Shown: positions 48,171 through 58,087, numbered from the stretch's first letter. The stretch is DNA of 64,000 nucleotides from JBGPTK01 sp963797765 (GCA_963797765.1 CAWCQU010000003.1:1178001-1242000); one strand, 5' to 3'. The notes: a model not told the origin generated them from the letters alone. Numbers and translations are program-made.

Positions 48171-49974
48171 TTACACTTTTAAGCCGACCAGCCGCATCAG
48201 TTCCAGCGCGTTGCTTTTCGCCACCACACCTTCGCGCAGTTTGTAGTCGAAACGCATCTTCCCGTCTTCCACGTAGTCCTGAAAATGCGCGTTCCACACC
48301 GAGTGGTTCATCGAATCCGTCATTTCCGTCAGCGCCAGATCATGCGTCGAGACGATCCCGATCGCTCCTCGCGTCAGCAGCGCGCGCATCAAACCTTCCG
48401 CTCCAATCCTGCGGTCTTTCGAGTTGGTGCCTTCCAGCAACTCATCGAATAGAAACAAAAGGTTGTACCCCTGTGTAGGCAACTCGAAGACCGCGCGGAT
48501 GCGCAGAATTTCCGCATAGAAATTCGAGCGCCCTTCCTGCAGCGAATCGGAAGTTCGGATTCGCGTTCCGAGCGTCAGTGGCGACAAACGCAGACGATTG
48601 CCCCGAATGGGCGCTCCCGCCATTGCCAGCACTGTATTGATTCCCACGGTTCGCAAAAACGTGCTCTTGCCGGACATGTTGGAACCGCTCACCAGAAGCA
48701 ATGGCTTTTCTCGATTGACCTGCGCTGAGTTCCGCACGCATTGCGCCGATGGAATAAGCGGATGGCCCATTTCTTCCCCGTCGAAGATTGCGCCGGATTC
48801 GCCGTCCGCCAGGATCTCCGGAAACGGATCATCGGGATGCTCATACGAATAGGTGGCCAGTGATAGCAGCGCCTCCAGTTCCGCCGTTACATTCACCCAT
48901 TGGTGCATCTGCCTGCCCCACCGCTTTCTCCACGCATCCGCCGCAAAACCGAGTTGCATGGTGTAGAGCAGCGGCAAATTTAAAATGCTGCCCAGAAGCG
49001 AAGACCGCGCATCGCTCCAATAGACGATTCGCGCCAGCTTGCGAATCGATCGTGACGCCGGTTGCGTCCCCGATTTCAACATCTCGGCAAATTTATGCAA
49101 TTGAGCCGAAGAAAATTCTTCCTTTTCCAGCCGCTCCAAGATCTTTGAAAAAAGAATCAAACCATCGGCGTTGCAATCCACTCCCTGCAGAACTTCCAAT
49201 GCCGGCGGCTGCAAAAATCTCAAAACCGCCATCTCCACCGCTAACACAACAAGGAGCGGCCACAGAATGGCGGTATTCAGCAAATAGAACAGCGCCGCAA
49301 CCGCGCACGCCGCCAGCAGCACCCCCACTCCCCGGAAGACCGTCATTCGCATCGCCGGTTCGCTTTCCGACCAATGGATCAGAGTTTCGGGATTCAATGT
49401 CGCCCGCAGATCCTCCCCGATGATCGCCAAGTGCTCCCGCAAATCCACTTTCTCGCGCAGTGCTGTCACGGAATTGTGGCGCTCCAGAATCGCCTCGGTC
49501 CCCGAAGGCGAGAGCAGCCACGCCGCGAGGCGGTTTTCACCCATCGGCGTTCGCGCCGCCGATAGCAACTCGAACAATCCTCCTCGTCCAAACAGATCAA
49601 GATCACCCGAATAGACATGGTCATCATTGCGAAACCGGTCCCCGGTCGAGCCTGTGCCCGCCCAACGATCTTCCATTCGTCCGATTCCCTTCCGATAATA
49701 TGCCGCCGCCCGTTGCGCGTAGCTCTGCGCTCGAAGAATCTGTTCGTGCAAAACGCCCAGGCCGATGTAAAGCAGTACGACCAGCCACAGCCACGATGAA
49801 TTGAATAAATGGCCTTTAAACGAAAACCACGCGAGCGCCAAACCCACAAGTATGGTGGCCAATTTCAAATTGCCCACCCAGATGTGCGGTTTTTCTTTTT
49901 CGCGCCACTTCCGCGAGGCGGGCCTCTAGCCGGCGGGAATATTCATCGTGCGGAGCGGATTGCGGAGAAGACAC
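48171..49974 (-). CDS. Membrane-associated MutS-like ATPase, one frameshift
   Basis: A MutS-related protein of about 600 residues lacking the mismatch-recognition domain. It has two pairs of transmembrane helices (LATILVGLALAWF with WLWLVVLLYIGLGV, and LLAACAVAALFY with ILWPLLVVLAVEMAVL), a MutS core and the ATPase domain with Walker A GSNMSGKSTF and Walker B LFLFDELLEGTN. The frame changes near 49898 in an A-rich tract (AAAAAGAAAAAC), so the start is GTG 49974 with AGGAGG six bases upstream. Families like this occur in Bacteroidota and Acidobacteriota; a membrane tether argues against ordinary mismatch repair. Function unknown. Confidence 0.8.
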
Positions 49975-50086
49975 ACCAATCCTCCTGAGAAAACGCCACA
50001 ATACCTTATCCCTTTGCTCGAATGTAAGTGCGATCCTTCGGAAGAACCAATCAGGAAACGAAGATGCGAGGCAGTCGAAGAAAATC

Positions 50087-52276
50087 CTACATTTTGAATT
50101 TGATCAGCACTTGCATCTCCACCGGAACGGGCTGATCGTTCAGCCGAGTGGGCTGATATTGCCACTGGCTCAGCGCCGTGGTGGCTGCGTCGCGGAGCAG
50201 CAGCGGGCCGGAAACCACCTTCATGGTGGTTACTTTTCCGGAACCGTCGATGACCAGGTCCACCACTACATCGCCTTCCACATGAGCTTGTCTCGCCATC
50301 GGTGGATATTGCGGCGGCACCGAATGCAGCAGTTGCGGCACTCTGATTCTGCCGCCTACTTGAACCGGCCCTTTGGGAGCGGCTTCTTGCCGCGGCTCGG
50401 GCGATTCGGCCGCTGGCGCGGCTGAGGGCGAAATGCCGCTCAGTCCATTCTGCGGCGACGTCGACGGGCTGTCTCGAACATCGGGTGGAGCGGCCGCTTG
50501 CCTTGCTTGAGTTTGTGACGCGCTTCTTTCCGGCACCGCCGGTTGCGCCGTCAGCTTTTTCAACGTGCTTTCTGAAAGCGAGCTCGAAGGTTCCAACCTG
50601 GGGTTGGCCGCGGGCGTCGTAAAAACCGGCCTCTCAGCCGCCAACCTCGATTCCGACTTCTCGGTCGAAGTCAGTTGTCTATTCTGTTTTGGTCGTTCCG
50701 TAGATTCCGGTCTTTCCACAGGAGTCGAATTCTTCTCCTGCGATGGCGTGTCACTTAGAAAGAGGTCGGAATTGCTCTCGGAGGATTTCTTCGACGGCGG
50801 AGTCGCGAGGTTCGCTCTCGATGTGGACACGAACGACTTCGCGTCCCACGGCGATGGAGGTTTCGGCGGTTGCAATGCGGATATTTCCTCGGTCCCGGGC
50901 GTGTTCGTGCTAGCGGCAGTTTTCGCAGGTCCATGAGAAAACATCAGTATGGACAGGATGATCAGGACTCCCACTCCCGTCCCGCCGAAAATCCACAACC
51001 TGTTTGGATCGCGCTCCTCTTCCACTTGCGTAACCGTCGCATATTGATCGGCGCGATGCCCGGGATGCCTCATGGAATCTTGTTTCGGTGAAAAGCGTCC
51101 CAAGGCTGGCGGGATCGGAGGTGGCGTTTTCCAGTCTCCCAAATCTCCCAGCGAATCACCGATTGCTTGAGGTGATGAAGTTCCCGTGATCATCGGAGCA
51201 GCATTGTGGAACTCGGCGCCTGTAGGGGAGTTGAAAAGCAGATTTGCTGGATCTTTCCTTGCTTGCTGGCCCACCGGTTGGTGAACATTTTCTCGGTGCG
51301 CTCTCTCCGTTGGAACAGCGCTCGCTGCTGGCGGCCGAACCAGCGGAAGTGGCCCGCTAGCCGCATTGGGTGCCTCAAGAGGCATTTCAGCAGCGATCAC
51401 GCTGTCAGCTGCGGCGCTGATCGCGCCAATCGCGCTCGGCGTAATAAAATTGCCCGCCGGCTTAGCCGCCACCTTGCGTATTCCGGATGCTTCGTTCGGA
51501 CGCTTCCTTGCCTGATCGGGGCTGGCTGCAGGGACGGGATCTAATCGCAATGCCTTCGATGGAAAACTGTCGCTCCAAACATCATGCGCAGGCTCTTCTT
51601 CCGAAGCTCCGCTCGGGGAATGGTGCACCTGTGATGGAGCGGGAGGCGGCGGAACTGCGGCCGGGGAACTCATGGATTGTGACGGCGCCTGGCCCGTTCG
51701 GCTTGCATTTGGCGCTTCGTGAGCTCGTTGGCTTTGCCGTGGTTCAGCCTGTCTGGATTCAACTTGCCTTGCTTCGTTTCGGCTAGTTACCGGGGCTGCC
51801 ACGGTGGCCGCTGGAACGCTGGGAACAGCCGGAGCAGCAGCGGAAACGGGAGCGCTCGCTGGAACGGACGAGTCCGATGGGCAATGCGCGCCCCAAAAAC
51901 TATCTTGCGGCTTCGTAAATTCAAATTCCACATACGCTTGGCCGTTCGCCGCTGCACGAACGCTGGTCACTCGGCACAACACTTCCTGGTTCGAATGCTC
52001 ATTCGTCAGCAGCAGCGCTTGACCAGTGGAAACACGCGCGGACAGACGAACCACCCCACCCTGCGGAAATAGAATCAGCGTATGAGTTTCTTCGAGGAAC
52101 GGCTCCGTCTGTTCCGTCTTCCCGGAAACGACTGCCGACCCGCGCGGCCCGTAAATCCGTACAGGAATTTCCCAGCAGACTGGCGTGTTCGGTTGCGGCG
52201 CCGATCCATTGGCTGAGGAGTCAAGCTCTGCGCCTGGCGCCGGAATCTCAATCGTATTTTTGGAGGCGACACTCAT
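50087..52276 (-). CDS. PilZ-TonB fusion: TonB-family energy transducer with cytoplasmic PilZ-like domain
   Basis: A 729-residue protein of unusual layout. Residues 35-125 form a PilZ-like beta-barrel (VRLSARVSTGQALLL, TNEHSNQEVLCRVTSV). A long proline/alanine-rich linker is followed by a single membrane helix at 427-447 (LWIFGGTGVGVLIILSILMF), a second proline/serine-rich linker and a C-terminal TonB domain from about 640 (PPQYPPMARQAHVEGDVVVDLVIDGSG ... ALSQWQYQPTRLN). The topology puts PilZ in the cytoplasm and TonB in the periplasm. It may couple second-messenger sensing to TonB-dependent uptake. No exbB or exbD is nearby. Confidence 0.82.
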   Translation of the reverse strand: MSVASKNTIEIPAPGAELDSSANGSAPQPNTPVCWEIPVRIYGPRGSAVVSGKTEQTEPFLEETHTLILFPQGGVVRLSARVSTGQALLLTNEHSNQEVLCRVTSVRAAANGQAYVEFEFTKPQDSFWGAHCPSDSSVPASAPVSAAAPAVPSVPAATVAAPVTSRNEARQVESRQAEPRQSQRAHEAPNASRTGQAPSQSMSSPAAVPPPPAPSQVHHSPSGASEEEPAHDVWSDSFPSKALRLDPVPAASPDQARKRPNEASGIRKVAAKPAGNFITPSAIGAISAAADSVIAAEMPLEAPNAASGPLPLVRPPAASAVPTERAHRENVHQPVGQQARKDPANLLFNSPTGAEFHNAAPMITGTSSPQAIGDSLGDLGDWKTPPPIPPALGRFSPKQDSMRHPGHRADQYATVTQVEEERDPNRLWIFGGTGVGVLIILSILMFSHGPAKTAASTNTPGTEEISALQPPKPPSPWDAKSFVSTSRANLATPPSKKSSESNSDLFLSDTPSQEKNSTPVERPESTERPKQNRQLTSTEKSESRLAAERPVFTTPAANPRLEPSSSLSESTLKKLTAQPAVPERSASQTQARQAAAPPDVRDSPSTSPQNGLSGISPSAAPAAESPEPRQEAAPKGPVQVGGRIRVPQLLHSVPPQYPPMARQAHVEGDVVVDLVIDGSGKVTTMKVVSGPLLLRDAATTALSQWQYQPTRLNDQPVPVEMQVLIKFKM

Positions 52277-52501
52277 CGTAACGGTTGAACCAGGATTCTC
52301 CCAAGACTGAAAATTACTCCTTCCAGTGTTTCAATTATGATCAGGGTACTAGAACTCAGGCAATAGTACGGCGGTACAGGCAAAGTTCAGGTCAGCCCAA
52401 TAGTCGCACTTGAATCACGATGAAGCTTGCAGATCCCGAAGCCGCCCTTGCTCTCCTTTATCCACCTTTCCCGTTCCCGTAAATTCAGTCGGCTCAATTC
52501 C

Positions 52502-52530
52502 TTGACAGCGCCACCCAAGTTAGGTATCTA
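52502..52530 (+). promoter_or_regulatory. Strong sigma-70-type promoter
   Basis: A perfect TTGACA (52502-52507) is separated by exactly 17 bases from TATCTA (52525-52530), about 30 bases upstream of the GTG at 52561, which has GAGGTG as ribosome-binding site. Confidence 0.65.
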
Positions 52531-52560
52531 CACCTATCAGCATTTTCGAGGTGTCGCTCG

Positions 52561-53547
52561 GTGCAAAAGGTTTCCCGAATCATCCTGATCTGCCTGTTGG
52601 GCGTATCGGCACACGCTCAGAAAAAGCCTCCCGTGCCCGGCGCCCGCCCTTCCCAGACTCCCCTACGCATTGGCGTGGCGATTCCCTCCCGCTCGGTGCC
52701 CTTTTATCTGGCGGTCACCAGCGGCCTCCAGCAAGCAGCATCCGAAAAAGGTTACGAATTGACGGTGGAATCCGCGGACGTTCCTCCCCAATTCAATCCC
52801 GAGAATACATTGCAGTTGCAACTTCAAAAACAAATTCAGCAACTGGAAAAGTTCATCGTCGATGGAATGGATTGCATCGTTCTCGCCCAGGTTTCTTCCC
52901 ACTCGCTCGGGCCCGAAATTGCCAAAGCCAACCGGGCTGGCATTCCCGTATTCACCGTGGACATTCGCAACGAATCGAAAGACGGCCTCATCGCCCGTCA
53001 CGTAGCCAGCAACAACATTCAAGGCGGAAAATTGGCGGGCCTCGAATTGATCGGCGCTCTGAAAAACAAGGGCAAAGTACTGATCCTCAGCATCGAGGGC
53101 ACCTCATCCAGCGAGGATCGCGTGGCGGGATTCAAGGAAGCGGTTTCTCGGGTCGCGGGGATTCAGGTGGTCGACGTGATGCAAACCGATGGCCGCCGCA
53201 TAACGGCGTATTCTCTTTTCGATGCGATCATGAATGCCCATCCCGATCTCAACGCGATTTTTGCCACCAACGATCAAATGGTGCTTGGCTTGTACGATGC
53301 GATGCACCGCGAAAGTAAAGGCAATCTGATCCTGATTGGATATGACGCAAGCAAGGAAGCTCGTCAGAAAATTCAGGCGCGCACCGAATTTTATGCCAGT
53401 GTGATTCAGTATCCAATCGCATTGGGCCGGGAAACAATTCAGGCTATCTCGGATTACTTCAACGGGAATCTGAATGCTGCTGCCAAGTTAATTGACGTCG
53501 GCATATGTTCGCAGCGCCGCATGCAGGATTGCGATGCCGCACCCTGA
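52561..53547 (+). CDS. Sugar-type periplasmic substrate-binding protein
   Basis: A 328-residue protein with a signal peptide (SRIILICLLGVSAHA) and a periplasmic-binding-protein fold of the ribose/galactose class (Peripla_BP_4). It includes IGVAIPSRSVPFYLAVTSGLQQAA, FIVDGMDCIVLA and AIFATNDQMVLGLYDA. Start is GTG 52561 with GAGGTG seven bases upstream. No ABC ATPase or permease follows; instead a pentapeptide-repeat membrane protein begins 22 bases later. It may be a sensor input rather than a transport component. Ligand unknown. Confidence 0.85.
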   Translation: MQKVSRIILICLLGVSAHAQKKPPVPGARPSQTPLRIGVAIPSRSVPFYLAVTSGLQQAASEKGYELTVESADVPPQFNPENTLQLQLQKQIQQLEKFIVDGMDCIVLAQVSSHSLGPEIAKANRAGIPVFTVDIRNESKDGLIARHVASNNIQGGKLAGLELIGALKNKGKVLILSIEGTSSSEDRVAGFKEAVSRVAGIQVVDVMQTDGRRITAYSLFDAIMNAHPDLNAIFATNDQMVLGLYDAMHRESKGNLILIGYDASKEARQKIQARTEFYASVIQYPIALGRETIQAISDYFNGNLNAAAKLIDVGICSQRRMQDCDAAP

Positions 53548-53569
53548 ACGAGAACCAGGAGATGCCGGA

Positions 53570-54490
53570 ATGGCAACGCGCGCCTATGAAGCGAAAGACC
53601 GGATCGAGTGGATCAAGGATACGGTGATCTTTTTCGTCACGGTTCTCACCTTCTGGATTCTGATTTTTCAGATCAGCCTGGTGATCTACCAGATGTTCTT
53701 AAGCGCCGCCGTCCAGGAGCGGACTTCCGTCGAAACACTTCTGAGCGCCGGAAAGTTGAGTTTGGCCGTTCGCGGCCTCGGCATTGCTCAGCGCCAGGTA
53801 GTTCCCGCCAATCCGCCCGAAATTGTGCCGAGCCTCGCGTGGCTGTTGATCAATCGCCAGGCGATTTTTCGGGCTCGTCTGCACGATGAAGTGCAAGCGT
53901 CTCTGAAGGAATACTCGGACGATTATTCCGCCGGCCGCAATCCTCGCCTCTGGCTGAGTTATGCCGATTTTAACGAGTCCGATCTTCATCGAACTGAACT
54001 GGTGGGAGCGATCCTGACTGGAGCGCAGATGCGCCGCGCCGATCTGCGGGAAATCAATTTTTCTGGCGCGAAATTAGGCTGCACCGACCTTCGTCAAGCG
54101 GACCTTACGAACGCTGATCTGATCGGATCGTTGCTGTACCTTGCGGATTTGAGCCAGGCTCACTTGCAAGGCGCAAATTTTAGCAAAGCATATTTGGAGA
54201 GCGCCGATCTATCCGGCGCCGATCTTTCCGGCGCGATTTTGGATGAAACCAATTTCTACGGAGCCAACTTGGCGAATGCCAGCCTTACCGGTGCAATCAG
54301 TTGGCGGAACATCTCCGATATCCGGAATGCCAACGTATCAAACGTTCAGGATTCTTCGGGAGAATTCGTGGGTTGGGCCAAGGAGCAAGGCGCTGTCGAA
54401 ATCGATTCCAAAGAATGGCAGGAACGGAGAAAGAAACTGATTTCCTGCGATTTGAACGCCCCGTCCGGCCCGGAATCCGTTCGAAAGTAG
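53570..54490 (+). CDS. Pentapeptide-repeat membrane protein
   Basis: A 306-residue protein with one N-terminal membrane helix (VIFFVTVLTFWILIFQISLVIYQMF, about residues 17-41). A linker of about 95 residues is followed by roughly 20 A(D/N)LXX repeats (ADLRE, ADLTN, ADLSG, ANFSK, ANLAN), which fold as a right-handed quadrilateral helix. ATG 53570 has AGGAG upstream; earlier in-frame codons overlap the preceding gene. Tight spacing to the binding-protein gene suggests one transcript. Repeats of this type mediate binding; the partner is unknown. Confidence 0.8.
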   Translation: MATRAYEAKDRIEWIKDTVIFFVTVLTFWILIFQISLVIYQMFLSAAVQERTSVETLLSAGKLSLAVRGLGIAQRQVVPANPPEIVPSLAWLLINRQAIFRARLHDEVQASLKEYSDDYSAGRNPRLWLSYADFNESDLHRTELVGAILTGAQMRRADLREINFSGAKLGCTDLRQADLTNADLIGSLLYLADLSQAHLQGANFSKAYLESADLSGADLSGAILDETNFYGANLANASLTGAISWRNISDIRNANVSNVQDSSGEFVGWAKEQGAVEIDSKEWQERRKKLISCDLNAPSGPESVRK

Positions 54491-54496
54491 CCAGCC

Positions 54497-57400
54497 CTAG
54501 TTTTTATCCGGCGGAACCCACTCCAGCAGCGCCCGCTTCGTCAGCACCTGAATCATCTCCCGCCGGTATTCCGGAGTCAGGGCAGACGTGGTGAGGGGCT
54601 TCGCGATTTTAGCGGCCATTTCCCCAGCCGCAGCCACCACTTCCTCATCCAACACCGCGCCGCCAAGCAACCTTCCTGCCCCGGTCACGAGAAGCGGTGC
54701 CGGGTTGACAGCCGTGATCGCCACCCGGGCATCTTCGACATTGCCGTTCGAGCGTTTCCAAGCTGCAGCAACGCCTGCTAGCGGATAATCAATCGAACCT
54801 CGCACGCGCAGCTTGCGGTACGCCCCACGGTATCCGGCCGACGAAGCCGGCAGAAAGACGCGCGTCAGCAATTCATTTTTTTCCAACTTCATCCGCGCGT
54901 CGCCAATATTCGTATAGAAATCCTTCAAAGCCATCCGGCGCATTCCTTCCGGTCCCGCAATTTCAAGTTCCGCGCCCAGGCACAGCAGTGCCGGAGGCGT
55001 GTCCGCCGAAAACGCCGCCCAGCATTTCGTTCCGCCTGGAGCTACGTGGCAAAGATCGCCATCTTTTTTGATGCAAAACCCGCACGATTTGCGCCACATT
55101 AGCGACTGGTTGTACCAAAGGCAGCGCGTATCCAGGCAAATGTTGCCACCGATCGTCCCCATCTGACGCAACACCGGCGAAGCCACGGTGGCCGCCGCTT
55201 CCGCCAGCACTGGATATTCGCGGCGAATGATGTCGTTGCGTTCGATTGCGGCCAGCGGAGTGAGCGCACCGATGACCAACCCGCCATGCTCTTCACGAAT
55301 GCCGCGCAGCTCGCGAATTCCTCGAATGTCCAAAACGAAATGCGGCGCGAACAGTCCTTGACGCATGGATGGAATCAAATCGGTTCCACCCGCCAGGATT
55401 TGCAAGTCGCCAGCGTAGCGCTGGAGCAACTCCACCGCTTCTTGCACCGCCCGCGGCCTTAGAAGTTGGAAATCCGGAAGGCTCAATCGTCTCCTCCGGC
55501 CTCGATTTCGGGACCCGACAATCGCAGCCCCGCGTTGCATCACTGCCGGATCAAGCGCATGCCGCTTCGGCCCCTTGTTCCGGAACCACAGCGAGCCTCC
55601 GTGTTCGCGAAACGTTGCGGGGTTCGTGGGATCCACATCGCCGGTGAGCTGAATTTTCTTTGTGCCGGCCTTTTTCGAGCGCAGCGCGGAGAGCACCCGC
55701 TCCGGAGTAAACGGCGCTTCATGCAACCGAATTCCCACCGCGTCGTAAATCGCGTTGGCGATCGCCGGAATCACAGCTGCGAGCGATCCTTCGCTTGCTT
55801 CCTTCGCGCCAAATGGCCCTTCAGGATCAACGCTCTCCACAATTATCGCTTCAATGTCCGGCGACTCCGTTGCCGATGGCGACCGGTATTCCAACATTCC
55901 ACCGTTCATCAGCAACCCGTGCTTCCACACCATCTCTTCCTGCAGCGCCTGTCCCAATCCCATCCAAACCGATCCAATCACCTGGCCTTCCACCGAAACT
56001 GGATTCAACGCTCGCCCGCAATCGTGCGCGGCCCAAACCTTGATCACCGTAACTTCACCGGTCTCTTCGTCCACTCTCACTTCCGCCACCTGCGCCGAAT
56101 AGGAATACGCGGGCGAAGGACCAACCCCCGCTCCCTTGTGCTTTCCGCCGCGAGCATCCTGCGGCGGCGCATAGGATCCTGTCCCGGTCAGCGCGCCGTG
56201 AAAATCAATCGCCGCCACCACCGCTTCCTCAAACGACATCTGGTCTTTCGGTCCTTCCTCTTTCCGCTTCTGCTGCACGGAGCCTCGTAGAATCTGTCCT
56301 TCCACTCGCCCGCTTACCGTCGCCTCGTTCTGAGCCGCAACTTTCGGCGCGCCTCCACTCTCAGCGCTCGCCTCCGCACTTTTCTTCCAAACACGGTCGT
56401 CGCGCATCACCACATCTTCCGGCGCGCAATTCATGCGCTTCGCGGCGGCTTCCACAATCTGTTTTTTCATAGCCTGCGCCGCGCGCATCGTGGCGTTTCC
56501 GTTCATAAACGTCACGCGGCTCGAATACGAACCAATGTCAATCGGAGTCAAATCCGTATCCGCCGCCACCACCTTCACTCGCGCCATCGCGCAGCCCAGC
56601 ACTTCCGCCGCGATTTGCGCCACCATCGTGTCCGAGCCTTGCCCGATGTCCGACGCGCCGGTGTAAACCACCACGCCGCCGTCGCGGTCAATTTTGATAT
56701 TCACCGTCGAGTGCGGCATGTCCGAACGGATAATTGAATTCGCTGCGCCGCTTACATAGTGGCTGCAACCGATCCCCAGGCCGCGTCCGCGCGGCAATTT
56801 GCCCTTGCGTTCATGCCATTTCGACCGCTCCACCACTTTCTCGATGCATTCCGGCAACCCGTAACTCTGCACCCGCAAGCCATTCACGGTAATCGCCGGC
56901 GGCTTCAGCAGATTCTTTTCGCGAATGGTAGCCGTATCCATCCCAATCGCTTCCGCCAGCTCATCGAGTTGAGATTCGAACGCAAATCGCACATTCACGG
57001 TTCCATGTCCGCGCATGGCACCGCAGGCGGGCTTGTTGGTCAGCACGCGATATCCGTCATAGCGAATATTCGGGATGTCGTAAAGCGCCCCCAGCAGCGC
57101 CCCCGAATAAAGAATCGTCACCACTCCATAGGAACAATACGCCCCGCCATCCTGAATCACTTTGGCGGCAACAGCAGTGATTCTCCCGTCCTTCTTCACT
57201 CCGGTCTTCAAGTCCACAATCGTTCGCGGACGTCCGCGATGCGCCAGAAACACTTCTTCACGCGTGTATGTCACCTTCACGGGCGCTTTCGCCTTCCGCG
57301 CCGCCACCGCCGCGATAATTTCCAGCGGAATCACTTCGCTCTTGCCGCCAAATCCCCCGCCCACCAGCGGCTTGATCACCCGGATTTGCGACATCTGCAT

Positions 57401-58087
57401 TTCCAGAACGATGCTCAGCTTGTGCTGCAGGTAATAGGGCACTTGCGTGGACGACCACACCGTCAGCCGCCCCATCTCCCCGGTATAGGGATCGAGCTCG
57501 AACGAAGCCAAAGTCGAATGTGGCTCCATCGCCGCGTGCGTCACTTCGTTCGCGATGTACCGCGCTTCCCGGATCGCATCCGCTTCCGCGAATCCCTTTT
57601 CCGGATCGCCAAACACGTGGTGATAATCCTTCTCCACGTTGTGCGGTTTCTCCGGATGAATCAGGTCCGTTTCCGCCTTCATCGAATCTTCCGGATCGAA
57701 ATACGCGCGCATCGGCTCGTATTCCACATCGATCAATTCCAGCGCTTGATCCGCGATGGATTCACTTTCGGCAACTACACACGCCACGTTATCGCCTACG
57801 TAGCGCACTTTCTCCACCGCCAGTGCCGTTTCGTCGTGTCCGACGGGAAGAATTCCATATTTATTCGGTGCGTCCTGTCCCGTCACCACCGTCACCACTC
57901 CCGGCAAAGCCAGCGCCCGCGAGGCATCGATGCTTTTGATTTTTGCGTGGGGATACGGCGAGTGCAGGATCTTTCCGGTCAGCATACCCGGAACGCTCAG
58001 ATCGTCGGTGTATTTCCCTTGCCCTGTGGTTTTCCCGGCGGAATCCACTAGCGCGATTGGCTTTCCGATGACGGAGAAATCGCTCAT
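54497..58087 (-). CDS. 4-hydroxybenzoyl-CoA reductase-like molybdenum subunit plus FAD/4Fe-4S subunit in one frame
   Basis: One uninterrupted frame of 1196 residues joins two parts of a xanthine-oxidase-family enzyme. Residues 1 to about 800 are the molybdopterin-binding large subunit (VGGGFGGKSEV near 245, GAMRGHG, and the catalytic glutamate in GPFGAKEASEG). Residues 868-1196 are the FAD subunit (ILAGGTDLIPSMR, TIGGNICLDT). The FAD part has an extra cysteine loop whose C122, C138, C146 and C155, counted from the internal TTG at 55486, match the numbering I recall for the 4Fe-4S ligands of Thauera HcrB. The substrate is probably an aromatic CoA thioester, reductively dehydroxylated to benzoyl-CoA type. 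Its start overlaps the HcrC-like stop (ATGA). Fusion versus two coupled genes is unresolved. Confidence 0.82.
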   Translation of the reverse strand: MSDFSVIGKPIALVDSAGKTTGQGKYTDDLSVPGMLTGKILHSPYPHAKIKSIDASRALALPGVVTVVTGQDAPNKYGILPVGHDETALAVEKVRYVGDNVACVVAESESIADQALELIDVEYEPMRAYFDPEDSMKAETDLIHPEKPHNVEKDYHHVFGDPEKGFAEADAIREARYIANEVTHAAMEPHSTLASFELDPYTGEMGRLTVWSSTQVPYYLQHKLSIVLEMQMSQIRVIKPLVGGGFGGKSEVIPLEIIAAVAARKAKAPVKVTYTREEVFLAHRGRPRTIVDLKTGVKKDGRITAVAAKVIQDGGAYCSYGVVTILYSGALLGALYDIPNIRYDGYRVLTNKPACGAMRGHGTVNVRFAFESQLDELAEAIGMDTATIREKNLLKPPAITVNGLRVQSYGLPECIEKVVERSKWHERKGKLPRGRGLGIGCSHYVSGAANSIIRSDMPHSTVNIKIDRDGGVVVYTGASDIGQGSDTMVAQIAAEVLGCAMARVKVVAADTDLTPIDIGSYSSRVTFMNGNATMRAAQAMKKQIVEAAAKRMNCAPEDVVMRDDRVWKKSAEASAESGGAPKVAAQNEATVSGRVEGQILRGSVQQKRKEEGPKDQMSFEEAVVAAIDFHGALTGTGSYAPPQDARGGKHKGAGVGPSPAYSYSAQVAEVRVDEETGEVTVIKVWAAHDCGRALNPVSVEGQVIGSVWMGLGQALQEEMVWKHGLLMNGGMLEYRSPSATESPDIEAIIVESVDPEGPFGAKEASEGSLAAVIPAIANAIYDAVGIRLHEAPFTPERVLSALRSKKAGTKKIQLTGDVDPTNPATFREHGGSLWFRNKGPKRHALDPAVMQRGAAIVGSRNRGRRRRLSLPDFQLLRPRAVQEAVELLQRYAGDLQILAGGTDLIPSMRQGLFAPHFVLDIRGIRELRGIREEHGGLVIGALTPLAAIERNDIIRREYPVLAEAAATVASPVLRQMGTIGGNICLDTRCLWYNQSLMWRKSCGFCIKKDGDLCHVAPGGTKCWAAFSADTPPALLCLGAELEIAGPEGMRRMALKDFYTNIGDARMKLEKNELLTRVFLPASSAGYRGAYRKLRVRGSIDYPLAGVAAAWKRSNGNVEDARVAITAVNPAPLLVTGAGRLLGGAVLDEEVVAAAGEMAAKIAKPLTTSALTPEYRREMIQVLTKRALLEWVPPDKN
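55486..55497 (-). promoter_or_regulatory. Internal ribosome-binding site and TTG start of the FAD-subunit part
   Basis: GGAGGAG lies four bases before an in-frame TTG at 55486. Starting there gives a 329-residue product, the normal size of HcrB-type subunits, beginning with the family-like MSLPDFQLLRP. It would allow separate production of the FAD subunit although no stop codon precedes it. Confidence 0.5.
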
